A stretch of 64,000 bases of DNA from Ectopseudomonas alcaliphila (GCF_900101755.1 NZ_FNAE01000005.1:62001-126000), one strand, 5' to 3'. Positions 32,958 to 43,428 are shown, counted from the first letter of the stretch. Notes: generated by a model from the letters alone, not told the origin. Made by a program: numbers and translations.

Positions 32958-33539
32958 ATGACCAAGACCACTCGCGACAAACTGATCGACGCCATGATCG
33001 ATGCCCTGCAGCGCAAAGGCCTGCATGGCGTCGGCCTGAGCGAACTGCTAGCCGGGGCCGGTGCGCCCAAGGGCAGCCTTTATCACCACTTCCCGAACGG
33101 CAAGACCGAGTTGGCGGTGGCCGCCATCGAACGTGTCGGCCAGCGTGCCGAGCAGGCTTTCGCCGCGCTCTTCGAGCGTCAGTCCGATCCGCTCGATGCG
33201 CTGAGCACCTGGCTGCAGGGCGCGCTCGGCCAGTTGCAGGAAAGCGCCTTCGAACGCGGTTGCCCGCTGGCCACCGTCGCCCTGGAAAGCGGCCCGGAAG
33301 ACCAGGAAATTCGTGCGGCCCTGGCCAATGCCTTCGTCGCCATTCGCCAGGCGCTGCAGCAGCAGTTGCAACGCCATGCTTATCCACAGCCCGAGGGGCT
33401 GGCTGCCCTGTTCGTCGCGCTCTACGAAGGCGGCCTGCTGCAGGCGCGCGTCGCCGGCAGCAGCGAGCCGCTGAAACAGGCCGTCACCACCCTGCTCCAC
33501 CTGACCCGCCAGCACCGCACGGAGTCCACGTCAGCATGA
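32958..33539 (+). CDS. TetR-family repressor (YxaF/LmrA type)
   Basis: 193 residues. The N-terminal HTH (DALQRKGLHGVGLSELLAGAGAPKGSLYHHFPNGKTELA) and the C-terminal FERGCPLATVALESGPEDQEIRAAL segment, with a Cys after Gly, match the YxaF_C subfamily. It overlaps the following hydrolase gene by four bases (ATGA), so the two are co-translated and presumably co-repressed from the operator just upstream. Ligand unknown; electrophiles or aromatic compounds are usual for relatives. Confidence 0.92.
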   Translation: MTKTTRDKLIDAMIDALQRKGLHGVGLSELLAGAGAPKGSLYHHFPNGKTELAVAAIERVGQRAEQAFAALFERQSDPLDALSTWLQGALGQLQESAFERGCPLATVALESGPEDQEIRAALANAFVAIRQALQQQLQRHAYPQPEGLAALFVALYEGGLLQARVAGSSEPLKQAVTTLLHLTRQHRTESTSA

Positions 33540-34414
33540 ACGCCCCCATTCGCCGCGAAACCCTGCCCCTGCTCGCCCTCGACGACTACCAGCTGGCCGC
33601 CACGCGCTATCACGCCGAGCGACCTAAAGCGCAGCTGCTGATTGCCGGCGCCACCGGGGTGCCGCAAGGCTTCTATCGGCGCTTCGCCGAACATGCCGCC
33701 AGCCGCGGTTTCAACACCATGACCCTGGACTACCGTGGCATCGGCCAATCCAAACCAGACAACCTGCGCGGCTTCGAGATGGACTACCTGGACTGGGCGC
33801 ACCTCGACCTGGCCGCAGCAGTGGACCAGCACCGCCATGCCGAGCGTCCGCTGTTCATGATCGGCCATTCGTTCGGCGGCCACGCCTTCGGGCTGCTGCC
33901 CAACCATGATCAGGTCGCCGGCTTCTACACCTTCGGCACCGGCGCTGGCTGGCATGGCTGGATGCCCAGGGCCGAGCAGGTGCGGGTGCTGGCCATGTGG
34001 CGGCTGATCGGTCCGCTGATGACGCGCTACAAGGGCTATCTGGCCTGGAGCAAGCTGGGCATGGGCGAGGACCTGCCCCTGGGCGTATACCGCCAGTGGA
34101 AGCGCTGGTGCCGCTTTCCGCGCTATTTCTTCGACGATCCGCAGATGCCGGGGCTGGCCGAGCGCTTCGCCCAGGTGAACACACCGATGGTGGCGCTCAA
34201 TACCCTGGACGATCTGTGGGCACCGCCCGCCTCGCGCGACGCCTTCATGGCCGCCTATGTCAACGCGCCCTACCAGGCCCGCACGCTCGATTCGCACGCC
34301 GAGGGCCTGGGCAATATCGGCCATATGGGCTACTTCCGCCCCGCCGCCCAGCGCCTGTGGGACGAGACGCTGGACTGGTTCGAGCGGCTGCACGCCGAGC
34401 GCCGCGCGGCCTGA
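33536..34414 (+). CDS. Alpha/beta hydrolase
   Basis: 292 residues starting at the ATG that overlaps the TetR stop; GGAG lies upstream inside the TetR gene. Oxyanion and nucleophile segments are AGATGVPQGFYRRFAEHAASRGF and GHSFGGHAFG (Ser nucleophile). Asp in NTLDDLWAPP and His in GHMGYFRP complete a plausible triad. Paired TetR-hydrolase genes are common; the substrate is not evident. Cytoplasmic, no signal peptide. Confidence 0.9.
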   Translation: MNAPIRRETLPLLALDDYQLAATRYHAERPKAQLLIAGATGVPQGFYRRFAEHAASRGFNTMTLDYRGIGQSKPDNLRGFEMDYLDWAHLDLAAAVDQHRHAERPLFMIGHSFGGHAFGLLPNHDQVAGFYTFGTGAGWHGWMPRAEQVRVLAMWRLIGPLMTRYKGYLAWSKLGMGEDLPLGVYRQWKRWCRFPRYFFDDPQMPGLAERFAQVNTPMVALNTLDDLWAPPASRDAFMAAYVNAPYQARTLDSHAEGLGNIGHMGYFRPAAQRLWDETLDWFERLHAERRAA

Positions 34415-34418
34415 CCTC

Positions 34419-34562
34419 GTAGGGTGCGCTGCGCGCACCGGGTATGGCGCATGGAGCATTGGTGCGCACGGCGGAGCCCTGACGCCTAGACATTTGCGTA
34501 GGGTGCGCTGTGCGCACCAGCCAAGACGGGCACAGGCATTGGTGCGCGCGGCGCACCCTACG
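34419..34562. repeat. Cluster of GTAGGGTGCGC repeats
   Basis: Two direct copies (GTAGGGTGCGCTGCGCGCACC at 34419, and a T variant at 34498) and one inverted copy ending at 34562 lie between convergent genes, with a half copy near 34460. Single units recur at 43572-43592 and 57635-57655. Confidence 0.75.
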
Positions 34563-34582
34563 GAGAGAGTGCGTCGCAGAGA

Positions 34583-36538
34583 TCAGCTGCCGATCACCCC
34601 GCCGTCGATGCGGGTCACCAGCACGGTGGTCGAGCGCGGGCGGCTGCGGCCATCGCTGGCCGGGTAGCTGATGATCGGGTGCTGGATATTGGCCCACATC
34701 GCCTTGCCATCCGTGCTCCAGGCCAGGCCGGTGATCTCGCAGCCGCGTGGGCCGACCATGAAGCGGCGCACCTCGCGGGTGGCGGGGTCGGCGCAGAGCA
34801 TCATGTTGCAGCCCATGCCCTGCATCGGCGCCTCCTCGTCGTCATAGTCGGTCTGGATCCACAGCCGGCCGGCGGCGTCGAAGGCCAGACCGTCCGGCGA
34901 GGAGAAGATGTCACCGTCGATGGTGCCGGTGAGGTTGGCCGGCACCGGCTCGCCGCCAGCAGTCCGCGCCCCCCTGGCCTCGCCGGCGAGGAGAAACAGT
35001 TCCCAGGTGAAGACGGTGGCGGTCGGGTCGGCGCCCTGCTCGTTGAAGCGCAGGATCTGCCCGTGCAGGTTGTGCGGACGCGGGTTGGCGGCGTCTGTGG
35101 GCTGCTTGTCGCCACGGCCGTCGTTGTTGGTCAGGGCGACATAGACCTCGCGGGTGCCGGGGTGCACCGTGGCCCACTCGGGGCGATCCATCGGTGTGGC
35201 GCCGGCGCGGTCGGCGGCGGCGCGGGCGTTGAGCAGCACCTCGGCCTGGCTGGCGAAGCCGTGCTCGGCGCTCAGGCCGTTCTGCCCGTGCACCAGGGCC
35301 AGCCACTGGCCGCTGCCGTCGGCATCGAACCGCGCCGCGTACAGCGTGCCGTCGTCCAGCAGATCACGGTTGGCGCGTGGATTGGCGGCGTCGAAACGCC
35401 CGCTCGGGACGAACTTGTAGACGTACTCGCCGCGTGCGTCGTCGCCCGAATAGAAGGCCATGCGCCCGTCCTCGCCGAGCGCCAGCGCCGCACATTCGCG
35501 GCTGAAGCGGCCAAAGGCGGTGCGCTTGATCGGCTGCGCGCCGGGGTCGAAGGGGTCGATCTCCACCACCCAGCCGAAACGGTGCGGCTCGTTGACGTGG
35601 CCGCCGTGGGGCTGGTCGGCATAGGGGGTGGCGTCGAAGCGCGCGTCGGCGGTTTCCCAGGCGTAGTTCTTGCTGGTGCCCTCGGTGGCCAGGCCGTAGC
35701 GCTTGTGCGACACACGACGCTGGTAATCCTGTTGGTCGCGGTTGATGAAGTAGTTGTGCCAGTTCTCCTCGCAGGTGAGGAAGGTGCCCCAGGGCGTGAC
35801 GCCAGTGGCGCAGTTGTTCAGGGTGCCGAGCACCGTCAGGCCTTCGGGGTCGCTGGCGGTCTTCATCATCTCCAGCCCGGCCAGCGGTCCGGCCAGGCGC
35901 ATCGGCGTGAACATGCTAATGCGCCGGTTGTACGGCGAATCCATCACTCTGTGCCATTGCCCGTCCGAACCTTTCTTCACCTCGATAACCGAGACGCCAT
36001 GGGCGGCCTGCTCCTTGCGCACCTCGTCCAGCGGCCGTGGTCGCGACTGGTCGATCACCCCGGACGGATGCAGCGGCGGGTTGACGTATTCGTGGTTCAT
36101 CACCAGCAGGCCGCGATCCTCTTCGCCCTCGAAGGCGAAGAAGTTCATGCCGTCATGGTTGTCGCCCGCCTGCTTGAGCTGGGCCTGCCAGTCATCGCTG
36201 GCGTCCGGGCTCCAGGCCGGCGCGCCGGGCTCCACCGCATCGCCCCAGGAGAAGAACGGCACGGCGCGGTAGCCCGGCGGCACCAGTACCTGGTCGAACT
36301 GCGCGTCGAACTGCAGCGGCACGCTGGTGAAATTCAGCAGCGGGCTGGCCGACGCCTTGCTGCAGGCGGCCAGGCCGCCACCGAAGAAGCCCAGGGCGGC
36401 CAGGCCGAGGCCGCCCTTGAGCAGGTTGCGCCGGCTCGGGTCGATCAATGTGGTCAGTGGCGGATTGCTGCTGGGGTTGATCGACTGGTCGTCGTGGGCT
36501 TCGAGACGTTGGTGAAAGTCCTGCGGATCGTGCTTCAT
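34583..36538 (-). CDS. phoX: PhoX-type alkaline phosphatase
   Basis: 651 residues with a twin-arginine signal (SRRNLLKGGLGLAALGFFGGGLAAC) and a DUF839/PhoX body: EGEEDRGLLVMNHEYVNPPLH, GTLNNCATGVTPWGTFLTCEENW, FGWVVEIDPFDP, YSGDDARGEYVYKFV, SSPDGLAFDAAGRLWIQTD and FMVGPRGCEITGLAWSTDG. PhoX is a Ca/Fe enzyme exported folded through Tat that releases phosphate from esters. It is the last gene of a same-strand run with tonB-exbDB, phytase and a TonB-dependent receptor, fitting phosphate scavenging. A Cys follows the signal; lipidation is possible. Confidence 0.93.
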   Translation of the reverse strand: MKHDPQDFHQRLEAHDDQSINPSSNPPLTTLIDPSRRNLLKGGLGLAALGFFGGGLAACSKASASPLLNFTSVPLQFDAQFDQVLVPPGYRAVPFFSWGDAVEPGAPAWSPDASDDWQAQLKQAGDNHDGMNFFAFEGEEDRGLLVMNHEYVNPPLHPSGVIDQSRPRPLDEVRKEQAAHGVSVIEVKKGSDGQWHRVMDSPYNRRISMFTPMRLAGPLAGLEMMKTASDPEGLTVLGTLNNCATGVTPWGTFLTCEENWHNYFINRDQQDYQRRVSHKRYGLATEGTSKNYAWETADARFDATPYADQPHGGHVNEPHRFGWVVEIDPFDPGAQPIKRTAFGRFSRECAALALGEDGRMAFYSGDDARGEYVYKFVPSGRFDAANPRANRDLLDDGTLYAARFDADGSGQWLALVHGQNGLSAEHGFASQAEVLLNARAAADRAGATPMDRPEWATVHPGTREVYVALTNNDGRGDKQPTDAANPRPHNLHGQILRFNEQGADPTATVFTWELFLLAGEARGARTAGGEPVPANLTGTIDGDIFSSPDGLAFDAAGRLWIQTDYDDEEAPMQGMGCNMMLCADPATREVRRFMVGPRGCEITGLAWSTDGKAMWANIQHPIISYPASDGRSRPRSTTVLVTRIDGGVIGS

Positions 36539-36698
36539 CGGGCTTCTCTGAACTGGCTGGTTTTCCCGGATGGCATCCGGGCCGGGGCTACGCGGTTAAA
36601 CGCCCCCTCTCCCTAACCCTCTCCCCAGAGGGGCGAGGGGACTGATGCTGTGCGCGGCGGCCGGCTGCGTATGGGCCAGATTCCGCTGCGCTGCGTGG

Positions 36699-37496
36699 TC
36701 ATTCGATGCGGTAGGTAAAGGTGTTCCTCACGCTCTCCACCGCCACGGCGCGGCCGTCGATCACCCTTGGCTGGTAGCGAAAGCTCTTCGCCGCGTTCAG
36801 CGAGGGGCGGACGAACAGTGGATGACAGTCGGGCTCGGCCTCGGGGTTCTCCACCCGGCCCTGCTCGTTGACCCGGTAGCGCACCGTGCACTGGCCTTCG
36901 AGGCCCTTGTCCAGGGCGCGTTGCGGATAGGTCGGTGCCTGCTTGGCGATGGGCAGGAACTCGCGGCTGGCGGCGGCCGCTTCGGCCTGGCGCGCACGTT
37001 CGGCAGCTGCGGCAGCCGCCTGCTGACGCTCGGCCTGTTCACGCTGCTCGGCCAGGCGCTGCTGCTCCAGTTGCTCGCGCACCTCGGCCTCGCGGCGCTG
37101 GCGCTCCTGCTCGCGCCGCTGCGTCTCACGCTGGCGTTGCTGCTCCTGTTCAAGGCGCTGTTGCTCGGCGCGCTTGCGCGCCAGGGCGGCCTGCTCCAGG
37201 CGTTGCCGTTCGATGGCCGGATCGGGCTGCGCCGGCTCTACCGGCTGCGGCAGTTCGGGGATCGCCGCGGGCGGTTCTGGCACAACCGGTGGAGCCAGCG
37301 TCAGCAGTTGCAACTGCACCGTGCTGACCAGCGGCGCCGGTGGCTCGCCAACCTGCCAATGCGTCAGCAGCAACGCGCCCAGCCCCAGGTGCAGGGCGAG
37401 GGTCGCGCCCAGGGCAGTGCAGCGCCTGCGCCAGTGCAACGAAGGCAAGGCCAGCGGTCGAGAGTCCTGCACGGCGGGCATGGCCAGGCTGCTCAT
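36699..37496 (-). CDS. TonB-type energy transducer
   Basis: 265 residues: one N-terminal membrane helix (LGATLALHLGLGALLLT), a Pro-rich span, a long charged Gln/Arg/Glu coiled coil (about 95-185) and a C-terminal TonB domain (PTYPQRALDKGLEGQCTVRYRVNEQGRVENPEAEPDCHPLF...SFRYQPRVIDGRAV). The stop is followed by a gap before phoX; its start overlaps exbD by four bases. It should pass inner-membrane proton-motive energy to the TonB-dependent receptor encoded upstream. Confidence 0.9.
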   Translation of the reverse strand: MSSLAMPAVQDSRPLALPSLHWRRRCTALGATLALHLGLGALLLTHWQVGEPPAPLVSTVQLQLLTLAPPVVPEPPAAIPELPQPVEPAQPDPAIERQRLEQAALARKRAEQQRLEQEQQRQRETQRREQERQRREAEVREQLEQQRLAEQREQAERQQAAAAAAERARQAEAAAASREFLPIAKQAPTYPQRALDKGLEGQCTVRYRVNEQGRVENPEAEPDCHPLFVRPSLNAAKSFRYQPRVIDGRAVAVESVRNTFTYRIE

Positions 37497-37942
37497 TGCG
37501 GGGCCTCGGTGACCAGCCCCAGGCTGCTCACCCCGCCCCGCTGCAAGGCGGCGATGCCAGCCACCACGCTGGCGTAGTCGGCAGCCTGGTCGGCGCGGAT
37601 ATACACCTGGGTGTCGCCACGCTCGGCCACCAGTTGCGCCACCCGCGCGCTCATCACCGCCAGGTCCACCGCCTGCTCGCTGGCGTCACCCAGCTCGGTG
37701 TCCAGTTCGCTGCCGAGGTTCCAGTAGTAGCTGCCGTCGGCCTGCACCGACAGGGTGAGGATGCGCTGCTGGTTATCACTGGGCAGCGCCTCGGCGGCGA
37801 CCTTCGGCAACTCGATCTGTACCCCCTGGGTGAGCATGGGCGCGGTGACCATGAAGATCACCAGCAGCACCAGCATCACGTCGATGTAGGGCACCACGTT
37901 CATCTCGGCCTTGGGGCCGTGCTTGCTCTGTGGCCTGCGCAT
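37493..37942 (-). CDS. exbD: ExbD/TolR-family proton-channel subunit
   Basis: 149 residues with a single N-terminal helix carrying the essential Asp in NVVPYIDVMLVLLVIFMV, and a periplasmic domain ending VYIRADQAADYASVVAGIAALQRGGVSSLGLVTE. It lies between exbB (ten bases upstream) and tonB (four-base overlap), so the three form one energy-transducing unit. Confidence 0.92.
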   Translation of the reverse strand: MRRPQSKHGPKAEMNVVPYIDVMLVLLVIFMVTAPMLTQGVQIELPKVAAEALPSDNQQRILTLSVQADGSYYWNLGSELDTELGDASEQAVDLAVMSARVAQLVAERGDTQVYIRADQAADYASVVAGIAALQRGGVSSLGLVTEAPQ

Positions 37943-37952
37943 GGCGTTCCCC

Positions 37953-38663
<711 letters not shown>

Positions 38664-38803
38664 CTTCGACTCCTTGTTTGCTGCGCCCGCCATGGGTGGC
38701 GTGCGCCATCTCTATTGCGGTTACCGGCGAAATTGCCCCGCTGCCGTGGGAGGGGCTTTAGCCGCGCGCTTTTCGCCCCTCGACTACCGCCCCTAATGCG
38801 TCG

Positions 38804-40765
38804 CTATTCCAGGCCCAGGGCCTCGGCCACTGCGCTCCAGGGCAGGTACTTGTAGTTCTGCCGGCCTTCGGGCATGCGCTTGCGGCCGTCCTGCACCACC
38901 AGCATCCCCTGACTCCAGGGGCCGCCGAGGTTGGCCGAGGTCACTTCCAGGCCGTCGGTCTCCGACACGCCGTCGATGCCGAGCGCGGCATCCAGGCCGA
39001 TGCGGAAGGCACCGCGCACGGCGTAGGGCGCCTGGCCGTCGAGCACCACGTAGCTGTCGTTGCCCTGGCTGGAGATCACCAGGTAGTCGCGCTGCGCGCC
39101 CTGGTAGAAGGCCAGGCCCTCGATATCGTCGTGCACCACCTCGCCGACGCCGATCACCTGCTGCAGCTCGGCCGGTGCCTCGGCGCGGGCGTCCAGCACC
39201 CACACCGCGACGTCCTCCTCGCCGACAAACAGGCGCTGGTTATGGTCATCGGCGACGCAGCCTTCCGGCTGGCTGGCGACCTTGAACTGGCGCGCCAGCG
39301 TGGCCTGCACACGGCCGCTACTGCCGTCCAGGCGGTACTGCACGAAGGTGCCGTCCTTGTCGTTGGCAATGGCGTGGATGGCGCCATCGGGTTCCTGGAA
39401 CAGGCACAGGCCGTAGATATCGGTCAGCTCGGTCGGCGCCTGACCGAGGTCGCTGAGCTCGCCGCTGGCGCGGTCGATGGCGAAGAAGTGCAGGCTGTTG
39501 TGGTCGCGGTTGCTGGCCACGGCCAGGTCCACCGTGGCACTGCCGAGGCGAAAGCCCGGGCGCAGGTCGACGTTGTTGACGCGGCCGACGCGCAGGTCCT
39601 GCAGTTGCTTGCCCTGCAGGTCGTAGACCAGCAGACCGCCCTGCTTGTCGGTGCCCAGCACGCGACTGCGGCTCGGCTCCTGCGGATGCAGCCAGATCGC
39701 CGGGTCGTCGGCGGCGTCGCCCAGGCTCGGCACCTCGTCGGTCTGTATCAGCGATGTCAGCACCGGCAGCGGCTTGATTGCCGTCGGCGGCTCGGGCAGC
39801 CAGTCGAGCTGGGCGCGATACAGGCCTTGCTCATCGCCGATCAGCAGCTCCAGACCACCCTCGATCATCCGCGCGCTGAGGCGCTCCGGCTCGTCCAGCC
39901 CTGCCAGCGACAGCGGCGTCTCGGCGCGCCAGCCTTTACCCTGGCGGCTGTAGCGGTGCAGCACAGCGGCCTCGGGATCGAGGGCGAGCACGCCGCCCGG
40001 CACCACCGTCATACCGGCCACAGCCTCGGCAATATCGCCGAATGGTTGGCGCAGGCCCACCGGCTGGCGGATCAGGTCGGCCTCGGCATGGGCGGCGTAG
40101 GCCCACAGGCCAACATTCTCCTCGTTGACGTAGAGCAGCTCGGCAGCGTCATCCACGCGGCAGTGCTCACTGGCCGGCGGCAGGCTCAGGCGCCGTACCA
40201 GGCGTGGCTCGGCCAGCGGCTGCAGGGCCTGGGCCACCAGCCACTGCTCGCCAATGCCCTCTTCGCCGACCAGAAACAGGAACTGATTGTCGGCCGCGTC
40301 GCGCGACAGGCACAGGCCGTCCACCTTGAAGCTGGCGCGCGGCAGATACACCGGCTCACCCCAGCGTCGCTCGGCACCGTGCAGCGCCACCAGCATGGGC
40401 TGCTGGCGGTCGATATCGACGCTGGCCAGCAGCAGGCCCTCGGCATCGCTGCGCTGATCCAGGGCGCCGAAGCGACCGGGCAGATGCGCCAGCTTGGCGC
40501 CCTGCTCGTCCAGCAGGTAGAGGCCCTGCGTCTCGCTGCTGAGCAGGTAGCGTGCGCCCGGCCAGAACGAGTTATCGGTCAGCAGTTGCAGATCTTCGAC
40601 GGCAATCTCGCTGGCCGGCTGCCAGGCCTGTGGCGCCAGCGGCGCAGTCTCGACTGCCGCGGGCTGGGCCTGGGCAGTCGGCGCCTGTGGCTCACAACCA
40701 GCGAGGGTCAGGACACTGGTGAGCAGGCCGAGGGCCAGGGGAGTGGGAGAAAAGACACGGTTCAT
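38804..40765 (-). CDS. Two-domain beta-propeller phytase lipoprotein
   Basis: 653 residues from MNRVFSP, with AAGGA ten bases upstream. The lipobox LTLAGC gives an outer- or inner-membrane lipoprotein. The C-terminal domain (about 315-650) is a standard beta-propeller phytase: ADDPAIWLHPQEPSRSRVLGTDKQGGLLVYDLQGKQ, VNNVDLRPGF, SNRDHNSLHFFAID, GLCLF and DIEGLAFYQG. The N-terminal half is a divergent second propeller lacking the full motif set, as in known dual-domain enzymes. It releases phosphate from inositol hexakisphosphate using Ca2+. It lies between a TonB-dependent receptor and exbBD-tonB. Confidence 0.92.
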   Translation of the reverse strand: MNRVFSPTPLALGLLTSVLTLAGCEPQAPTAQAQPAAVETAPLAPQAWQPASEIAVEDLQLLTDNSFWPGARYLLSSETQGLYLLDEQGAKLAHLPGRFGALDQRSDAEGLLLASVDIDRQQPMLVALHGAERRWGEPVYLPRASFKVDGLCLSRDAADNQFLFLVGEEGIGEQWLVAQALQPLAEPRLVRRLSLPPASEHCRVDDAAELLYVNEENVGLWAYAAHAEADLIRQPVGLRQPFGDIAEAVAGMTVVPGGVLALDPEAAVLHRYSRQGKGWRAETPLSLAGLDEPERLSARMIEGGLELLIGDEQGLYRAQLDWLPEPPTAIKPLPVLTSLIQTDEVPSLGDAADDPAIWLHPQEPSRSRVLGTDKQGGLLVYDLQGKQLQDLRVGRVNNVDLRPGFRLGSATVDLAVASNRDHNSLHFFAIDRASGELSDLGQAPTELTDIYGLCLFQEPDGAIHAIANDKDGTFVQYRLDGSSGRVQATLARQFKVASQPEGCVADDHNQRLFVGEEDVAVWVLDARAEAPAELQQVIGVGEVVHDDIEGLAFYQGAQRDYLVISSQGNDSYVVLDGQAPYAVRGAFRIGLDAALGIDGVSETDGLEVTSANLGGPWSQGMLVVQDGRKRMPEGRQNYKYLPWSAVAEALGLE

Positions 40766-40826
40766 AACGGGGCGATCCTTGTACACGATCGCCCTGCCCT
40801 CCCCACGGGAGCGCAGGGCACGGGGC

Positions 40827-43337
40827 TTAGAAGTGGGTGAAGGTCAGGCCGAGCTTGTAGGTCGGGCCGTACTCCTCGTACTGGGCGTTGTAGCGACGGT
40901 TGCCGGTGTAGGCGTAGTAGGACTCGTCGGTGAGGTTCTGTGCCTCGAACTTCAGTTGCAGGTTGTCGCTGAGGAAGTAACCGGCGCTGAAGTCGACGAA
41001 CAGTTGGTCATCGGCGTAGATGTCGTGGGCCTTGTCGTCCACCGCCGCTACCTCGGCCAGGTACCTGGATTTGTAGTTGGCCGCCAGGCGCAGGCTGAGC
41101 TTGTCGTTCTCCCAGCCCAGGGTTAGGTTGCCGACCTGGTCGGACTGGTTCGGCAGATCGATGCTGCGCTTGCTGCCCTGGCCCTCGATGCGTGCATCGG
41201 AACGGCTGAAGGTGGCGTTGGCGCCCAGCAGCAGGCCATTCCAGGGTGCCGGCAGCCAGTCGAATTTCTGCGAGTAGGCCAGCTCGATGCCGTACAGCTT
41301 GGCGCTGGCGCCGTTGGCGAAGGTGTTGGCCTCGCTGAAATCGGCCCAAGCGCCGCTGCCGGCCAGGTCCGTGGCGTAGACGAAGTTGTCGATGTCCTTG
41401 TAGAAGGCGAAAGCCGAGACCACCCCGGCGCGGCCCAGGTAGCGCTCGATGCCGAGGTCGAAGTTGCTCGACTCCAGCGGCTTGAGATCGGGGTTGCCGA
41501 AGCTGGCCTCGTCGCCGTCGATGACGAAGCCCGGCGCCAGTTGACCGAAGGTCGGGCGCACCACCGAGTTGGTCCAGGCGGCGCGGATCTGCGTGTTGGC
41601 ATCGAGCTGGTAGCGTGCGTGCAGGCCCGGCAGCCAGTGGTCGTAGCGCTTGCGGCTGCTGATCGACTCGTAGGCGTCGTCGCGCAGACCGGAGCCCTTG
41701 GCCTCGAACTCGGTGCCCTCGTAGCGCATCCCGGCGATAAAACGCCAGTCGTCGATGTCGACGCTGTTCATCAGGTAGGCGGCGTTGATGTCCTCGCGCA
41801 TCGTGAAGTCGTTGATGCGCGACTCTTCCTCGTCATAGAAGTCGGCCTTGTTCAGCCCGGCGAGCAGGCGCTCGATGGCCTTGGCGCTGATGCCCGGGCC
41901 GAAGCGGCCGAGGCCGTAGTCGACCTCGCCCTTGCTGAACTGACCGAGATTGAGCTGCTCGTCCGTCAGGCCGAAGTCGCCCAGGTCTTCGTAGACCCAG
42001 GCCTCCAGGTCATTGTCCTTCTTGCGCCGACTGAGCTTGCCGCCGAATTTGGCTTGGGCCGCGAAACCACTGAGGTCGTAGTCACGGGCCAGGTCGAGCT
42101 TGATGTTCTTTTCGGTGTCGGTGGTCTTCTGCTTCTCCCACTCCACCTCGTCGAGGGTGAAGTTGGCCGGGTCGTAGAAGGCCGAGCCGACGTTCAGCTT
42201 CGGCTTGCGCGTGCCGCCGAAGCCGACATCGGCAAAGTCGTCGTTGCCTTCGAAGGTGGCGCCGGCGATGCCTTCCGGGGTCTTCTCGCTGGCCTTGCTG
42301 TAGCCGAGCTGGCCACTGACCGTCCACAGGCCCAGGCTGCGCTCGCCGCCGAACACATAGGACTGGATCTGCTGGGTTTCTTCGCGGCTTTTCAGCTCAC
42401 GCCAGCCTTCGGCTTCGCCGGTCTCACCGGGCAGTTGGGCATCTGCAAACTCGACGCCGGCGGCGTTGCGCGTTTCCGTGTCCTTGTAGCGGCTGTAGAG
42501 GGTGCGCAGGTAGTAGCTGGACGCGTCGTCCGGCTTGTAGTCGAAGTTCAGACCGAAGCCGGTGCGCTCACGGCGGATGTCGTAGGCGCGCTGTTCCAGC
42601 TCTTCGAGCCGGGCACCGTCGCTGAAATCCCAGGCGCCGCCGGTTTCCACGTTGTCCGAGCCGAAATCGCGTTTTTGCCAGCTCAGCGCCGCGGCCACAC
42701 CGAAGTTGTCGATGCCGTCACCGAGGCTGAAGCGCTCGCTGATCGCGCCGGAGAATTTCGGGCTGGTCTGGCTGCTGTTGTCGTCGTAGCTGGCCTCGCC
42801 GCTGAGGGTGTAGAACAGGCCGTCGTGGTCGAAGGCCGAGAGGCTCTCGACCTGCACGGTACCGCCGAGGGAGTTGGCGTCCATGTCCGGGGTCAAGGTC
42901 TTGACCACTGACAGCGACTGCACCAGCTCGGACGGCAGCACGTCAAGGGCCACCGCGCGGCGGTCGCTCTCCGGCGACGGCACCAGGGTGCCGTTGATGG
43001 TCACGGCGTTGAGATCCGGGCCGATGCCGCGCACGCTGACGAAGCGGCCTTCGCCCTGGTCGCGCTCCACCGACAGGCCAGGAATGCGCTGCAGCGCCTC
43101 GGCGGCGTTGTCGTCCGGCAACTGGCCGATGCCGTCGGCGTGCACCACGCTGGTGACGCTGTCGGAGCGGCGCTGATCCTGCAGCGCCTTGTCGATACTC
43201 ACCGCCTGGCCGACCACCTCGACGTGCTCGAGAAGCACCGGCTCCTCGGCCAGGACAACGGTGCTGGCGGCGATGGCCAGCGCCAGGGTGCTGATACGAA
43301 AGCCCGCATGGCGGGTGCTGCTGTGACCTAGGCGCAT
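40827..43337 (-). CDS. TonB-dependent outer-membrane receptor, likely for phytate or its products
   Basis: 836 residues: signal peptide (STLALAIAASTVVLAEE), TonB-box-like HVEVVGQ, plug domain (NAAEALQRIPGLSVERDQGEGRFVSVRGIGPDLNAVTINGTLVPSP...LDVLPSELVQSLSVVKTLTPDMDANSLGGTV) and a 22-strand-type barrel ending with aromatic FTHF. The plug is of the TonB/DUF-type used for sugars and phytate rather than siderophores. A Pho box lies 74 bases upstream and phytase follows directly, so phytate or inositol-phosphate uptake under phosphate limitation is the best inference. Confidence 0.9.
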   Translation of the reverse strand: MRLGHSSTRHAGFRISTLALAIAASTVVLAEEPVLLEHVEVVGQAVSIDKALQDQRRSDSVTSVVHADGIGQLPDDNAAEALQRIPGLSVERDQGEGRFVSVRGIGPDLNAVTINGTLVPSPESDRRAVALDVLPSELVQSLSVVKTLTPDMDANSLGGTVQVESLSAFDHDGLFYTLSGEASYDDNSSQTSPKFSGAISERFSLGDGIDNFGVAAALSWQKRDFGSDNVETGGAWDFSDGARLEELEQRAYDIRRERTGFGLNFDYKPDDASSYYLRTLYSRYKDTETRNAAGVEFADAQLPGETGEAEGWRELKSREETQQIQSYVFGGERSLGLWTVSGQLGYSKASEKTPEGIAGATFEGNDDFADVGFGGTRKPKLNVGSAFYDPANFTLDEVEWEKQKTTDTEKNIKLDLARDYDLSGFAAQAKFGGKLSRRKKDNDLEAWVYEDLGDFGLTDEQLNLGQFSKGEVDYGLGRFGPGISAKAIERLLAGLNKADFYDEEESRINDFTMREDINAAYLMNSVDIDDWRFIAGMRYEGTEFEAKGSGLRDDAYESISSRKRYDHWLPGLHARYQLDANTQIRAAWTNSVVRPTFGQLAPGFVIDGDEASFGNPDLKPLESSNFDLGIERYLGRAGVVSAFAFYKDIDNFVYATDLAGSGAWADFSEANTFANGASAKLYGIELAYSQKFDWLPAPWNGLLLGANATFSRSDARIEGQGSKRSIDLPNQSDQVGNLTLGWENDKLSLRLAANYKSRYLAEVAAVDDKAHDIYADDQLFVDFSAGYFLSDNLQLKFEAQNLTDESYYAYTGNRRYNAQYEEYGPTYKLGLTFTHF

Positions 43338-43410
43338 GGCCTGCTCTCCCCAAGAGTGAAATCCACCGGCACGGGGCCGGCTCGCTGGAGGCGCAAGCTA
43401 GGTGGGGCGA

Positions 43411-43428
43411 GTGACGCTTCTGTGACAG
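43411..43428 (-). promoter_or_regulatory. Pho box upstream of the receptor operon
   Basis: On the minus strand CTGTCACAGAAGCGTCAC gives two 7-base halves (CTGTCAC, GCGTCAC) spaced by four, against the PhoB consensus CTGTCAT-N4-CTGTCAT. A TAGCTT at the proper distance can be the -10. It supports PhoB activation of the whole cluster. Confidence 0.7.

Noticed and set aside
32915..33535. An open frame running from 32915 through to the hydrolase stop at 34414, suggesting a longer fusion protein
   Set aside because: The first 200 codons are the out-of-frame shadow of the TetR gene (Arg/Pro/Ala-rich); the hydrolase has its own ATG and ribosome site at 33536.
36602..36640. CCCCTCTCC...GAGGGG hairpin as a terminator between tonB and phoX
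   Set aside because: It has no T-tract on either strand and looks like a dispersed repeat; kept only as a note.
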